A stretch of DNA of 64,000 nucleotides from Myroides oncorhynchi (GTDB lineage: Bacteria; Bacteroidota; Bacteroidia; Flavobacteriales; Flavobacteriaceae), in the NCBI RefSeq assembly GCF_020905415.1, contig NZ_JAJJMP010000001.1, forward strand, positions 3,421,501-3,485,500, read 5' to 3'. The notes under the pieces are model-generated. The model saw nothing but the letters and a program-made list of their open reading frames with translations, made no database searches and was not told the origin of the DNA. The number at the start of each line of letters is the position of its first letter. The first letter of the stretch is position 1. Below, piece by piece: positions 1-7,401 of the stretch. Both the position numbers and the translations under genes were made by a program.

Positions 1-775
1 TAGAAGCATTTAGACTCTTCTCATGTTCTAATTGTTTATGGTAATCTTTAACCATATACATATATTGATATAAATACTTTTTATAGATAGAGTTGCGTTC
101 ATTTATTTTTTTTACTTCTAACATTGTAGTACAGCTAGATACTATCAGAATAGGAATTCCCATTAATCTCAAAGTAGGCCAAACAATAAATAACTCATAT
201 AATTTATCATTAACTGAAGGAGCTAAAATAATCGTAGATGTAGCAATGCATATTATTAAGAAAGAAATGTAATTCTTATAACTATACTTATGGTTTAAGA
301 TAAAGAATAAATATAATGCTAAAATAATAAGTAGAGTAGTTATCGGATGGATGACACTATTCCCATTTCTTGGAATAATAAACAAATTAGAAAGAAGCTC
401 AATAGAAATTAACGCAAATAAAACTATAATTCCTGTTTTATAAAACTGTTGCTTATGTTTAAATCGAAGAAAAGGATAGGGCTGCAAGATCAATAATACT
501 AAAGAAGTACCTATATTCCAGGCTACTAAATATCCAATAGTAGCATGATGATCAGGGAGGTAAAAATAAATAATATCCTTAATCAAAAAGCTTAGGAAGA
601 TGCTCAACTGCAACAATAGGTTGAACCCTAGTTTCTTATACTTAAAGATAATATATAAGGTTAATAAAGTAATAATAGACAGAAAAGAAATACCATAATA
701 TAATCCAATAATGATGTATTTAGGTGTATCGTTTTCAAAAAAAGGGAACTGATTAAGTAATGGTGGTGGAAACAT
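1..775 (-). CDS. Multi-pass membrane protein, N-terminal part (runs off left edge)
   Basis: Partial gene. The reading frame starts with ATG at 773-775 and stays open to base 1 (258 codons), so the C-terminal part lies outside the window. The visible part begins MFPPPLLNQFPFF and has about six or seven strongly hydrophobic segments (first near residues 20-45), then a charged, helix-prone stretch near residues 225-258 (KKINERNSIYKKYLYQYMY). This layout is common in bacterial sensor proteins such as membrane-bound histidine kinases or LytTR-type regulators, but no signalling domain is visible, so the function is unassigned. An inverted repeat at 790-818 lies just upstream of the start. Confidence 0.7.
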   Translation of the reverse strand, partial: MFPPPLLNQFPFFENDTPKYIIIGLYYGISFLSIITLLTLYIIFKYKKLGFNLLLQLSIFLSFLIKDIIYFYLPDHHATIGYLVAWNIGTSLVLLILQPYPFLRFKHKQQFYKTGIIVLFALISIELLSNLFIIPRNGNSVIHPITTLLIILALYLFFILNHKYSYKNYISFLIICIATSTIILAPSVNDKLYELFIVWPTLRLMGIPILIVSSCTTMLEVKKINERNSIYKKYLYQYMYMVKDYHKQLEHEKSLNAS

Positions 776-789
776 ATATTATTTATACC

Positions 790-818
790 TATCCAGTATT
801 TATTATAAAAACTGGATA
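790..818. promoter_or_regulatory. Inverted repeat upstream of the left-edge membrane protein
   Basis: The arms TATCCAGT (790-797) and ACTGGATA (811-818) are perfect complements separated by 13 AT-rich bases. The repeat ends 15 bp before the start codon of the - strand gene at 775. It could be an operator or a 5'-UTR hairpin; nothing else in the window shares it. Confidence 0.35.
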
Positions 819-1232
819 ATAATTTATAATTATAGCAATACTATCATAAGGCATTTATACGTATTGATGCTACAAAAATAATTAAAATATTAGTCTAGTA
901 CTCTATTTATAGGCCATGTTTATACGTTAAAAAGACTAGGCTGAAGAATTGTTTTAAGTACAATTACTTAATTAATAGTTTGTTATATCTATATTGAGGT
1001 CTTATAAATATTTATTATTTTCTTTTGAAAAGTACCATTACAAAGTAATTTTATTAAAAAAACATGGTTTTAATAGACCTAGAATAGAATTTTAACACGA
1101 AATATAGGGTAGTTAAATAATAAAAAAGCACCTGATGATGATAGCTTTGAATTAGCAATAAAAATCTCCTTTTGTTCTAAAACGTTAGTTTTATATCTAT
1201 TTACAACTTTAGTTTTTTTATTAATTAGTTCA

Positions 1233-1448
1233 CTATGAGAACTTTGAAATGTTAATATATAAGTTAAAACAGGGCAAATCACAGGTTGTTAAAAAATTAA
1301 CAAACAAGCGTTTTTTAGTAATTTCAAAGACTGTCTCACCCCAGTAATAGCAAGGCTTTGCGGAAGGTTGTTTTAGCGTTTTTCTGAAGTTGTTTGCAAA
1401 GTGTTTGGAAAAAGGGGGTGTTTTCCGAACACCTTCCGAACAAAACAC
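1233..1448 (-). CDS. Short orphan ORF in a GC-richer intergenic patch (doubtful)
   Basis: A 71-codon frame starting MFCSEGVRKTPPFSKH and including FRKTLKQPSAKPCYYWGE. The composition of the underlying DNA (1310-1450) differs from the surrounding AT-rich spacer. From memory, similar short peptides recur as orphan hypotheticals in Flavobacteriaceae, which would suggest a dispersed DNA or RNA element rather than a protein; this was not checked. No signal peptide, domain or good start context is visible. Confidence 0.25.
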   Translation of the reverse strand: MFCSEGVRKTPPFSKHFANNFRKTLKQPSAKPCYYWGETVFEITKKRLFVNFLTTCDLPCFNLYINISKFS

Positions 1449-1794
1449 AACTGAGAGCGAATGAATACTCGATTTATGGCGAATTCATAGTGTTAAAAAT
1501 TTAAATTGAGATTTTGAAAGCTGTGATTTGTACTTTCTTTCCTGAGAAATGTACTAGACTTTATTTAGAAGAATATTCGCAATTCTAGCGCATTGATTTT
1601 AAAGCCCTTACTATAGGCAAAGGTAATAAAATTATACAGGTACGGGATAGGGTGTAGGAGATTTTTGATTTTATTACTAATTGGTATTTAATTGTCTGTG
1701 CATAATTGTTTTTTTGTGTTTTTAGTTAAAATTACAAAAGGTTTAGAATATTATAAATAGGATGATTTTTAGACTATCTTAATAATTATAGATT

Positions 1795-2232
1795 ATGAAA
1801 AAGCAATTACTATTATATTTTTGGGTTATACTTTTTTTTACCTCTTGTTCATCAAAATATGTGGCAGTAGTTAGTCCTGAGACTAAGATGGAATTTGGAA
1901 TAATGCTTAAAGCGCCATCTAAAGGGATGTTCTTTGTAGAAAATGAGAAAGTAGGTGGGCCAAATGTTGAGTACACTAATACGGCTAATTCCCTTTATAA
2001 TAAATATGGACCTGCTACTGATCAGATGTTTGTAGGTAGAACTAATGCTAGGCAGCTAAAGTTTATGGTGGAGGATAAGACTTATTTAGTAGATATTACT
2101 AAGTTTAAAAAGAGAACAGCAATGGTAATATTTGACGGAAAGAACGAGCCAATTATTACGTTTAATGTAAAGAAATATAGATCACTAGCTAAGAAATACT
2201 TTAGGAAGGCAGAGGGGAATCGTTTCTTTTAG
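1795..2232 (+). CDS. Small lipoprotein of unknown function
   Basis: 145 residues. The N-terminus MKKQLLLYFWVILFFTSCSS is a lipoprotein signal with a lipobox ending at Cys18, so the product should be anchored in a membrane facing the periplasm or the surface. The mature part mixes short beta-prone stretches with a basic C-terminus (VKKYRSLAKKYFRKAEGNRFF). No family recognised. It lies 15 bp upstream of the immunity-like gene at 2248 and is probably cotranscribed with it. Confidence 0.75.
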   Translation: MKKQLLLYFWVILFFTSCSSKYVAVVSPETKMEFGIMLKAPSKGMFFVENEKVGGPNVEYTNTANSLYNKYGPATDQMFVGRTNARQLKFMVEDKTYLVDITKFKKRTAMVIFDGKNEPIITFNVKKYRSLAKKYFRKAEGNRFF

Positions 2233-2247
2233 TTTATAACGAAAATT

Positions 2248-2634
2248 ATGAAAAAGATACTATACATGCTAGTTTTGGGAGGCTTAATGTCTTGTCACAA
2301 AGAAAAGGAAACTGTTCTAAAAGAAGATATTCAATTCTTAAAAATAGAAAACGGCCTTATCGAATCTACTTATTATGAAACAGTTGAGAACATACCGCCG
2401 ATAGATGGCTTTATACCTAATGATAGCACAGCTGTTAGGATAGCGGAGACAATGTTGTATAAAGTATATGGTGAGAATAATATTGTCAGACAAAGACCTT
2501 ATAATATTGCATTAAAACAAGATTCCATATGGTGCATACAAGGAAATTTACCTGAAGGATGGGAAGGGGGAGTGTTTTATATTGAATTGAATAAGAATAA
2601 TGGAAAAGTTGAAAAAATGTTTCATGATAAGTAG
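2248..2634 (+). CDS. NTF2-fold immunity-family lipoprotein
   Basis: 128 residues. The signal MKKILYMLVLGGLMSC ends in a lipobox. The C-terminal part reads STAVRIAETMLYKVYGE, then QRPYNIALKQDSIWCIQG, then WEGGVFYIELNKNNGK. This pattern (an AE-x-IL-x-x-YG helix followed by a W-x-x-x-G-x-L-P/GGV strand pair) matches the NTF2-fold immunity proteins (Imm-NTF2 type) that neutralise polymorphic toxins. The family assignment comes from pattern memory. No toxin gene is present in the window, so it is an orphan here or a domesticated relative. It directly follows the lipoprotein at 1795. Confidence 0.65.
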   Translation: MKKILYMLVLGGLMSCHKEKETVLKEDIQFLKIENGLIESTYYETVENIPPIDGFIPNDSTAVRIAETMLYKVYGENNIVRQRPYNIALKQDSIWCIQGNLPEGWEGGVFYIELNKNNGKVEKMFHDK

Positions 2635-2709
2635 ATATATTTTGAGGAAGTGAATTGCAATATATAATTCCCATAAACCATATCATGTTCTGTTGGCACG
2701 CAACGGTAG

Positions 2710-2729
2710 GGGCGTATTACTATACACCC
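2710..2729. repeat. REP-like imperfect palindrome
   Basis: GGGCGTAT (2710-2717) pairs with ATACACCC (2722-2729) around a 4-nt loop with one C/A mismatch. It sits in GTAGGGGCGTAT, markedly GC-richer than its surroundings. It resembles a decayed copy of the widespread GTAGGGGCGTAT...ATACGCCCCTAC type of extragenic palindrome. No second copy was found in the window. Confidence 0.4.
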
Positions 2730-2756
2730 ACCTAAAATATTGTTAGGTGTTTTCTT
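2729..2756 (+). terminator. Rho-independent terminator after the immunity-like gene
   Basis: CACCTAA (2729-2735), a 7-nt loop and TTAGGTG (2743-2749) form a perfect 7-bp stem followed by TTTTCTT. It would end the transcript of the two lipoprotein genes. Confidence 0.65.
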
Positions 2757-2980
2757 GTGATAATAATGTATAGTCTTATATCTTCTCCTGAAATAGAGTA
2801 GTAGTTATCAATATTCTAAATAACATATAAAAAAACAATTATACCTCTTAGTTTAAAGCTATAGATTAATAGAATATCATTTGATGTGTTCTCATTTTCA
2901 ATTTATTCGTTAAAAAAGCTTTATTAGATGGTTATTTCAATTATTTATACTTTATTTTGTAGTAAACAAATGATTACAAA

Positions 2981-4048
2981 ATGGAGAACATAACAACAGA
3001 GAATTACGATATTTTATTTGGACAGGAAGCGTATGAACAACTAGGTTCATATTTAAATAGCAATGGCTATAGTAAGCTTTTTATCTTGACGGATTCTAAT
3101 TGTTATGAGCATTGTTTACCCTATTTTCTAAGTAATCTGCCTACAGAAGTACCTTTCGAAATCATAGAAGTGGAAGCTGGTGAGGAGAATAAGGTATTAG
3201 AGACTTGTGCTGGAGTGATACAGACTATGTTAGAATTAGGTGGAGATCGCAAGAGTATGATTATCACTGTAGGAGGGGGGGTGATCACGGATATGGGAGG
3301 CTTTATTGCATCTGTATTTATGCGTGGTATTGACTTTATTAATATCCCTACTTCTTTATTAGCGATGGTAGATGCCTCTGTAGGAGGAAAAACAGGTGTA
3401 GACTTAAATGGAGTGAAGAACTGTATTGGTTCATTCGCAATGCCTAAGATGCTTATCATCGATGTTAATTACCTAGAAACTTTAGAGGCAAGACAAATTA
3501 AAGCTGGATATGCAGAAATGCTTAAACACGGCTTAATATTTGATGATAAATATTATACATATCTTAAGGATATTGCTAACGTTGATTTTAATGATTTAGA
3601 GACGTTAATCTATCATTCTGTAACGATAAAGAATGATGTGGTCACACAAGATCCTAAAGAGCACGGACTGCGTAAGATACTAAATTTCGGACATACGATA
3701 GGGCATGCTGTAGAGAGTTACTTCTTAATGCATACAGAGAAGGAGGCCTTACTACACGGTGAGGCTGTAGCGTTAGGGATGGTAGCGGAGGCTTATATTT
3801 CTATGGAATTAGCTCAACTTACGGAAGCAGATTTTTTGGATATAAAAGAGACTATTCACACTATATATGGTGTAGTGCAGATGACAGAAGAAGACATAGT
3901 AGGAGCATTAGAATGGCTTAAGTTTGATAAAAAGAACTACAACGGTAATATCCGTTGTGTGTTATTAGATAAAATAGGGACTTCAGTCTATGACATTGAG
4001 GTTGACAAGGAGTTGATAGTAAAAGGGTTAGAGGCCTATTTGAATTAA
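2981..4048 (+). CDS. aroB: 3-dehydroquinate synthase
   Basis: 355 residues, the usual length. It converts DAHP to 3-dehydroquinate, step two of the shikimate pathway, using NAD and a metal in the cytosol. Diagnostic stretches are the glycine-rich GGGVITDMGGF, the substrate region PTSLLAMVDASVGGKTG, the KAGYAEMLKHG segment, and the metal-binding histidines in FGHTIGHAVE and LLHGEAVALGM. It starts at ATG 2981 and appears to be transcribed alone; no clear terminator follows before the speA leader. Confidence 0.96.
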   Translation: MENITTENYDILFGQEAYEQLGSYLNSNGYSKLFILTDSNCYEHCLPYFLSNLPTEVPFEIIEVEAGEENKVLETCAGVIQTMLELGGDRKSMIITVGGGVITDMGGFIASVFMRGIDFINIPTSLLAMVDASVGGKTGVDLNGVKNCIGSFAMPKMLIIDVNYLETLEARQIKAGYAEMLKHGLIFDDKYYTYLKDIANVDFNDLETLIYHSVTIKNDVVTQDPKEHGLRKILNFGHTIGHAVESYFLMHTEKEALLHGEAVALGMVAEAYISMELAQLTEADFLDIKETIHTIYGVVQMTEEDIVGALEWLKFDKKNYNGNIRCVLLDKIGTSVYDIEVDKELIVKGLEAYLN

Positions 4049-4093
4049 GGTTTAAAAACAAACACTTTTTACTATTTCATTGTATTAATTTGT

Positions 4094-4101
4094 TACATTT
4101 G
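4094..4101 (+). promoter_or_regulatory. Candidate -7 promoter box for speA
   Basis: TACATTTG fits the Bacteroidota -7 consensus TAnnTTTG and is followed by GCGCTCG. A clear -33 TTTG at 17-23 bp spacing is not seen, so this is only a moderate match. It would give a long 5'-UTR. Confidence 0.4.
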
Positions 4102-4302
4102 CGCTCGTGAAAATAGATGTTTTATATATTAAATTCTGTGTGTCTTCAAGGCACAAGGTGAGGCGTTTTGTCGTTAGACAAAAGGCTAATTATGTATATG
4201 GCATTATCAAGTATTCTAAGGAGGCTATTAATTCATTTAGATTCAGGGATAAGTTGCCAATAGTTTTTGCCAATATTCGAGTTTGAAAATCAGTTTATAT
4301 AG

Positions 4303-4334
4303 ATTCATTTACAGTTGTTAGCAACTAAATGAAT
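4303..4334 (+). promoter_or_regulatory. 3' stem-loop of the speA leader
   Basis: ATTCATTT (4303-4310) pairs with AAATGAAT (4327-4334); inside it AGTTG (4313-4317) pairs with CAACT (4322-4326) around loop TTAG, with a 2-nt bulge. It ends 45 nt before the speA ATG. Its 3' half is also the exact complement of sequence at 4230-4240. Confidence 0.45.
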
Positions 4335-4379
4335 TTAATTGAGAAAGAATTTTTTTAACCTTTATTAAAAAGAAAAGAC

Positions 4380-5777
4380 ATGAACACAAAATATGTTGAC
4401 TTAATCAACCAAACTTTTTACTTTCCACAAGAAGAATTCAAATTAAATAAAGATACTCTTCAGTTTCACAATATCGATTTAGTGGGACTTGTTGAGAAAT
4501 ATGGTACTCCATTAAAATTCACATACTTACCTAAGATTTCTGAAAACATTAGCAATGTAAAGACGATGTTCAGAAAAGCAATGGATAAGAATAAATACAA
4601 AGCAAATTATTACTACTGCTATTGCACTAAGAGTTCTCACTTCTCTTACGTTCTAAACGAAGCATTTAAGAATGATATTCACGTAGAGACATCTTCTGCT
4701 TTTGACGTAAACATCGTAGAGAATTTATTAGAAACAGGTAAGATAAACAAAGATACTTTCGTATTGTGTAACGGATTTAAACGTGCTCAATACATTGATA
4801 ATATTGCTAATCTAATCAATAATAAACACGAGAAGACTATTCCTATTATTGATAACTACGAAGAATTAGATTTACTACAAGAACAAATCAATAAGAAGTT
4901 TAAGATCGGTATTCGTATTGCTTCTGAGGAGTCTCCTAAGTTTGAGTTCTATACTTCTAGGTTAGGAATTGGATATAAAAGTATCTTGCCATTCTATAGA
5001 AAACAAATTGCTGAGAACCCTAAAGTAGAGCTTAAGATGCTTCACTTCTTCATTAACACAGGAATCAGAGATACTGCCTACTACTGGAATGAATTAGTAA
5101 AATGTTTGAAAGTTTATATCACTTTAAAGAAAGAGTGTCCTACATTAGATAGTTTAAATATCGGTGGTGGGTTCCCTATTAAAGATTCATTGGCTTTTGA
5201 CTTTGATTACCAATATATGGTAGATGAGATTATTCACCAAATCCAATTGGTATGTGAGGAAGCTGATGTAGATGTACCTAACATCTTTACAGAATTCGGA
5301 TCTTACACGGTAGGAGAGAGTGGAGGAGCTATCTATGAGATATTATACCAAAAACAACAGAATGATAGAGAGAAGTGGAATATGATCGATTCATCATTCA
5401 TTACTACTCTTCCTGATTCATGGGCTATTAATAAGCGTTTTATTATGCTTCCTATTAATAGATGGAATGATCCTTATGAGCGTATCTTATTAGGAGGATT
5501 GACATGTGATAGTGATGATTATTATAATTCAGAACAAAACTTAAACGCAATCTACTTGCCTAAGTATAATAAAGAAAAACCGTTGTATATTGGCTTTTTC
5601 AATACAGGGGCTTATCAAGATCAAATAGGTGGATTCGGTGGTATACACCACTGCTTGATTCCTCAGCCTAAACACATCTTAATTGATAAAGATGAGAATG
5701 GTATTATGGCAACAGAGTTATTCTCAGAACAACAAACTGCGGAACAAGTATTAAATATCTTAGGATATAATAAATAG
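4380..5777 (+). CDS. speA: Arginine decarboxylase (PLP-dependent, fold III)
   Basis: 465 residues, the short form typical of Bacteroidota. It decarboxylates arginine to agmatine, the entry to polyamine synthesis. The PLP lysine is probably Lys84 in YYYCYCTKSSHF. Other family signs are LHFFINTGIRD, the phosphate-binding GGGFPIKDS, TEFGSYTVGESG, and the C-terminal GFFNTGAYQDQIGGFGG with the substrate-side residues. The ATG at 4380 lies behind the structured leader. The deoxyhypusine-synthase-like gene starts 39 bp after the stop, so the two are likely cotranscribed. An agmatinase gene, which I would expect nearby in relatives, is not between them or elsewhere in the window. Confidence 0.92.
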   Translation: MNTKYVDLINQTFYFPQEEFKLNKDTLQFHNIDLVGLVEKYGTPLKFTYLPKISENISNVKTMFRKAMDKNKYKANYYYCYCTKSSHFSYVLNEAFKNDIHVETSSAFDVNIVENLLETGKINKDTFVLCNGFKRAQYIDNIANLINNKHEKTIPIIDNYEELDLLQEQINKKFKIGIRIASEESPKFEFYTSRLGIGYKSILPFYRKQIAENPKVELKMLHFFINTGIRDTAYYWNELVKCLKVYITLKKECPTLDSLNIGGGFPIKDSLAFDFDYQYMVDEIIHQIQLVCEEADVDVPNIFTEFGSYTVGESGGAIYEILYQKQQNDREKWNMIDSSFITTLPDSWAINKRFIMLPINRWNDPYERILLGGLTCDSDDYYNSEQNLNAIYLPKYNKEKPLYIGFFNTGAYQDQIGGFGGIHHCLIPQPKHILIDKDENGIMATELFSEQQTAEQVLNILGYNK

Positions 5778-5816
5778 AATATAAAGAAAGAATATTAATA
5801 TAAAAGAATAAATAAA

Positions 5817-6791
5817 ATGAGTAAAGGACCAATTAGTCAGTTTATTGAGCATAACTATAGACACTTTAACGCTGCTGCGTTAGTGGATGCTGCAAAAGGA
5901 TATGAAGCACACTTAGACGCTGGAGGAAAAATGTTAATCTCTATGGGTGGTGCGATGAGTACTGCTGAGTTAGGAATTTCTTTGGCAGAGATGATTCGTC
6001 AAGATAAAGTACAAATCATTTCATGTACTGGAGCTAACTTAGAAGAGGACGTGATGAACTTGGTTGCTCACTCTCACTACAAAAGAGTTCCAAATTATAG
6101 AGATTTGACTCCAGAGCAAGAGAGAGAGTTATTAGATAATCACTATAATCGTGTAACTGATACTTGTATTCCAGAAGAAGAGGCTTTCCGTCGTTTACAA
6201 AAACACTTAGAAGATGTATGGCATGCTGCTGAAGCTGAAGGAAAACGTTATTTTCCACACGAATTTTTATACCAATTAGTGAACTCAGGTGTATTAAAAC
6301 AATACTATGAGATCGATCCTAAAGATTCTTGGATTATCGCTGCAGCTGAAAAAAACATTCCAATCGTATGTCCAGGATGGGAAGATTCTACATGTGGTAA
6401 CATCTTTACATCTAACGTAATCAAAGGAAAACTTAATGTACACACTGTAAAAACAGGTATTGAGTACATGATATACTTAACAGAGTGGTATAGAGCAAAC
6501 TCAGGTGGACACGGAGTAGGATTCTTCCAAATCGGAGGAGGTATCTCTGGAGATTTCCCTATCTGTGTAGTACCAATGATGTACCAAGACTTAGAGTGGG
6601 AAGATGTGCCTTTCTGGTCATACTTCTGCCAAATCTCTGATTCTACTACATCTTATGGATCATACTCTGGAGCAGTTCCTAACGAAAAAATTACTTGGGG
6701 TAAACTAGATATCGACACACCTAAATTTATAGTTGAGTCAGATGCTACGATAGTTGCACCATTAATTTTTGCTTATATTCTTGGTAATTAA
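5817..6791 (+). CDS. Deoxyhypusine synthase family protein lacking the catalytic lysine
   Basis: 324 residues, full length for the family. Family signs are SMGGAMSTAELG, SCTGANLEEDVMNLVAH, VCPGWEDSTCGNIF, FFQIGGGISGDF and the C-terminal SGAVPNEKITWGKL. In eukaryotic deoxyhypusine synthase the motif GGG-x-x-KHH carries the lysine that forms the enzyme intermediate; here the equivalent is GGGISGDF (residues 240-247), so the lysine is Gly245. Bacteria lack eIF5A, so a role in polyamine metabolism (a homospermidine-synthase-like or other aminobutyl transfer) is the usual guess, supported by speA upstream. The exact reaction is unknown. Confidence 0.85.
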   Translation: MSKGPISQFIEHNYRHFNAAALVDAAKGYEAHLDAGGKMLISMGGAMSTAELGISLAEMIRQDKVQIISCTGANLEEDVMNLVAHSHYKRVPNYRDLTPEQERELLDNHYNRVTDTCIPEEEAFRRLQKHLEDVWHAAEAEGKRYFPHEFLYQLVNSGVLKQYYEIDPKDSWIIAAAEKNIPIVCPGWEDSTCGNIFTSNVIKGKLNVHTVKTGIEYMIYLTEWYRANSGGHGVGFFQIGGGISGDFPICVVPMMYQDLEWEDVPFWSYFCQISDSTTSYGSYSGAVPNEKITWGKLDIDTPKFIVESDATIVAPLIFAYILGN

Positions 6792-6829
6792 TTTTTAATT
6801 TTTTGGGAGTAAATAAATGTAATTTTTTA

Positions 6830-6860
6830 TTTGTAGTTTACAATTTACCTATTACATTTG
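6830..6860 (+). promoter_or_regulatory. Bacteroidota promoter (-33 TTTG, -7 TACATTTG)
   Basis: TTTG at 6830-6833 and TACATTTG at 6853-6860 are separated by 19 bp, matching the TTTG / TAnnTTTG consensus. The predicted start of transcription near 6865 lies downstream of the upstream in-frame ATG at 6803, which is why the protein is started at 6887. Confidence 0.65.
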
Positions 6861-6886
6861 AAACTGAAATAAAGCAAGAACAAAGA

Positions 6887-7183
6887 ATGAAGAGAGTAAT
6901 TGTTGATTATGCAAAGTTAACGAACGAAATTTTGACACTATTGGTCGAGAAATTTCCTGACGGGTATGATGATGCAGATATTATTCGTTTTAAAAACGTA
7001 AAGAATGAAACTGTGGAAGCAGTGGAGGTAAGAACTGAGGATACTATATACCTGGTAAAAGTAAGTACTAAGCTAGCAGATAGAATAGAGAACTACGATG
7101 AAGATGAAGAAGACTTCACTGAAGCTCCTGAAGATTCATTAGATGCTTTAAAAGACTTAGAAATTGCAGACGATGAAGATTAA
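6887..7183 (+). CDS. Small acidic protein of unknown function
   Basis: 98 residues, starting MKRVIVDYAKLTNEILTLLV. A longer frame from 6803 exists, but its extra 28 residues cover the promoter at 6830-6860, so ATG 6887 is chosen. The N-terminal two thirds mix helix and strand (FPDGYDDADIIRF, TEDTIYLVKVSTKLAD); the C-terminus is highly acidic (NYDEDEEDFTEAPEDS, then LEIADDED). I recognise it as a conserved flavobacterial hypothetical but know no function. It is followed by a strong terminator. Confidence 0.75.
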   Translation: MKRVIVDYAKLTNEILTLLVEKFPDGYDDADIIRFKNVKNETVEAVEVRTEDTIYLVKVSTKLADRIENYDEDEEDFTEAPEDSLDALKDLEIADDED

Positions 7184-7203
7184 CAAAATAATCTAAATAT
7201 AAG

Positions 7204-7236
7204 AAAGCCACTCTTTATAAGGGTGGCTTTTTTATT
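7204..7236 (+). terminator. Terminator after the small acidic protein
   Basis: AAAGCCACTCTT pairs with AAGGGTGGCTTT across loop TATA with a G-U pair, followed by a T-run (7228-7233). A clear intrinsic terminator. Confidence 0.8.
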
Positions 7237-7359
7237 GATAATATACAATGCTAAGTGATAAGTTGTGCCTAAGAGAACAGATTATTCTTAAGTGATGGCT
7301 ACTGGTTATTTAATTTAGGCTATTCTTGCTTAAAGAGTATGAACTTCTATAATTTTCAA

Positions 7360-7367
7360 TATATTTG
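7360..7367 (+). promoter_or_regulatory. Candidate -7 box for ychF
   Basis: TATATTTG matches TAnnTTTG and lies 34 bp before the ychF ATG. No good -33 element was seen at the usual distance. Confidence 0.4.
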
Positions 7368-7401
7368 CAATCGATAAAAATTCACAATACATTTTAAAAA
7401 T

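Larger units (their letters stand above)
776..1794. other. Gene-poor intergenic region, about 1 kb
   Basis: No convincing gene. It is very AT-rich except for 1310-1450, which is visibly richer in G and C and holds a short open frame on the - strand (separate entry). Just before the gene at 1795 the sequence is AT-rich leader DNA. No tRNA, terminator or transposase remnant was recognised. Confidence 0.5.
2635..2980. other. Intergenic spacer with two adjacent hairpins
   Basis: A 346-bp spacer between the immunity-like gene and aroB. It contains a REP-like imperfect palindrome (2710-2729) that runs into a terminator hairpin (2729-2756), both listed separately. The remainder is AT-rich leader for aroB without other recognisable features. 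Confidence 0.5.
4049..4379 (+). other. aroB-speA spacer: candidate structured leader of speA
   Basis: 331 bp without a convincing gene. A -7-like box TACATTTG (4094-4101) would start a transcript about 270 nt before the speA ATG. The leader holds a perfect hairpin, TTTTGTC-GTTA-GACAAAA (4166-4183), a 9-nt direct repeat TTGCCAATA (4254-4262 and 4267-4275), and a 3' stem-loop at 4303-4334. The 3' strand of that last stem can instead pair further upstream (4230-4238 with 4327-4335, and 4252-4257 with 4321-4326). Two exclusive folds of this kind suggest an attenuator or riboswitch-like control of polyamine synthesis; this is inference only. A GTG-initiated 59-codon frame (4107-4286) also runs through it. 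Confidence 0.45.

Noticed and set aside
1079..1282. Short - strand open frame in the left spacer
   Set aside because: Low-complexity composition, no start context and no recognisable motif; likely chance.
2486..2686. Open frame on the - strand over the immunity-like gene
   Set aside because: It is antisense to a good gene with lipobox and domain pattern.
4107..4286. 59-codon frame in the speA leader as a real gene
   Set aside because: GTG start at the presumed transcription start, no conservation test possible; kept only as a low-interest finding.
6803..6886. N-terminal extension of the small acidic protein
   Set aside because: It overlaps a well-matched promoter (6830-6860); the downstream ATG is the better start.
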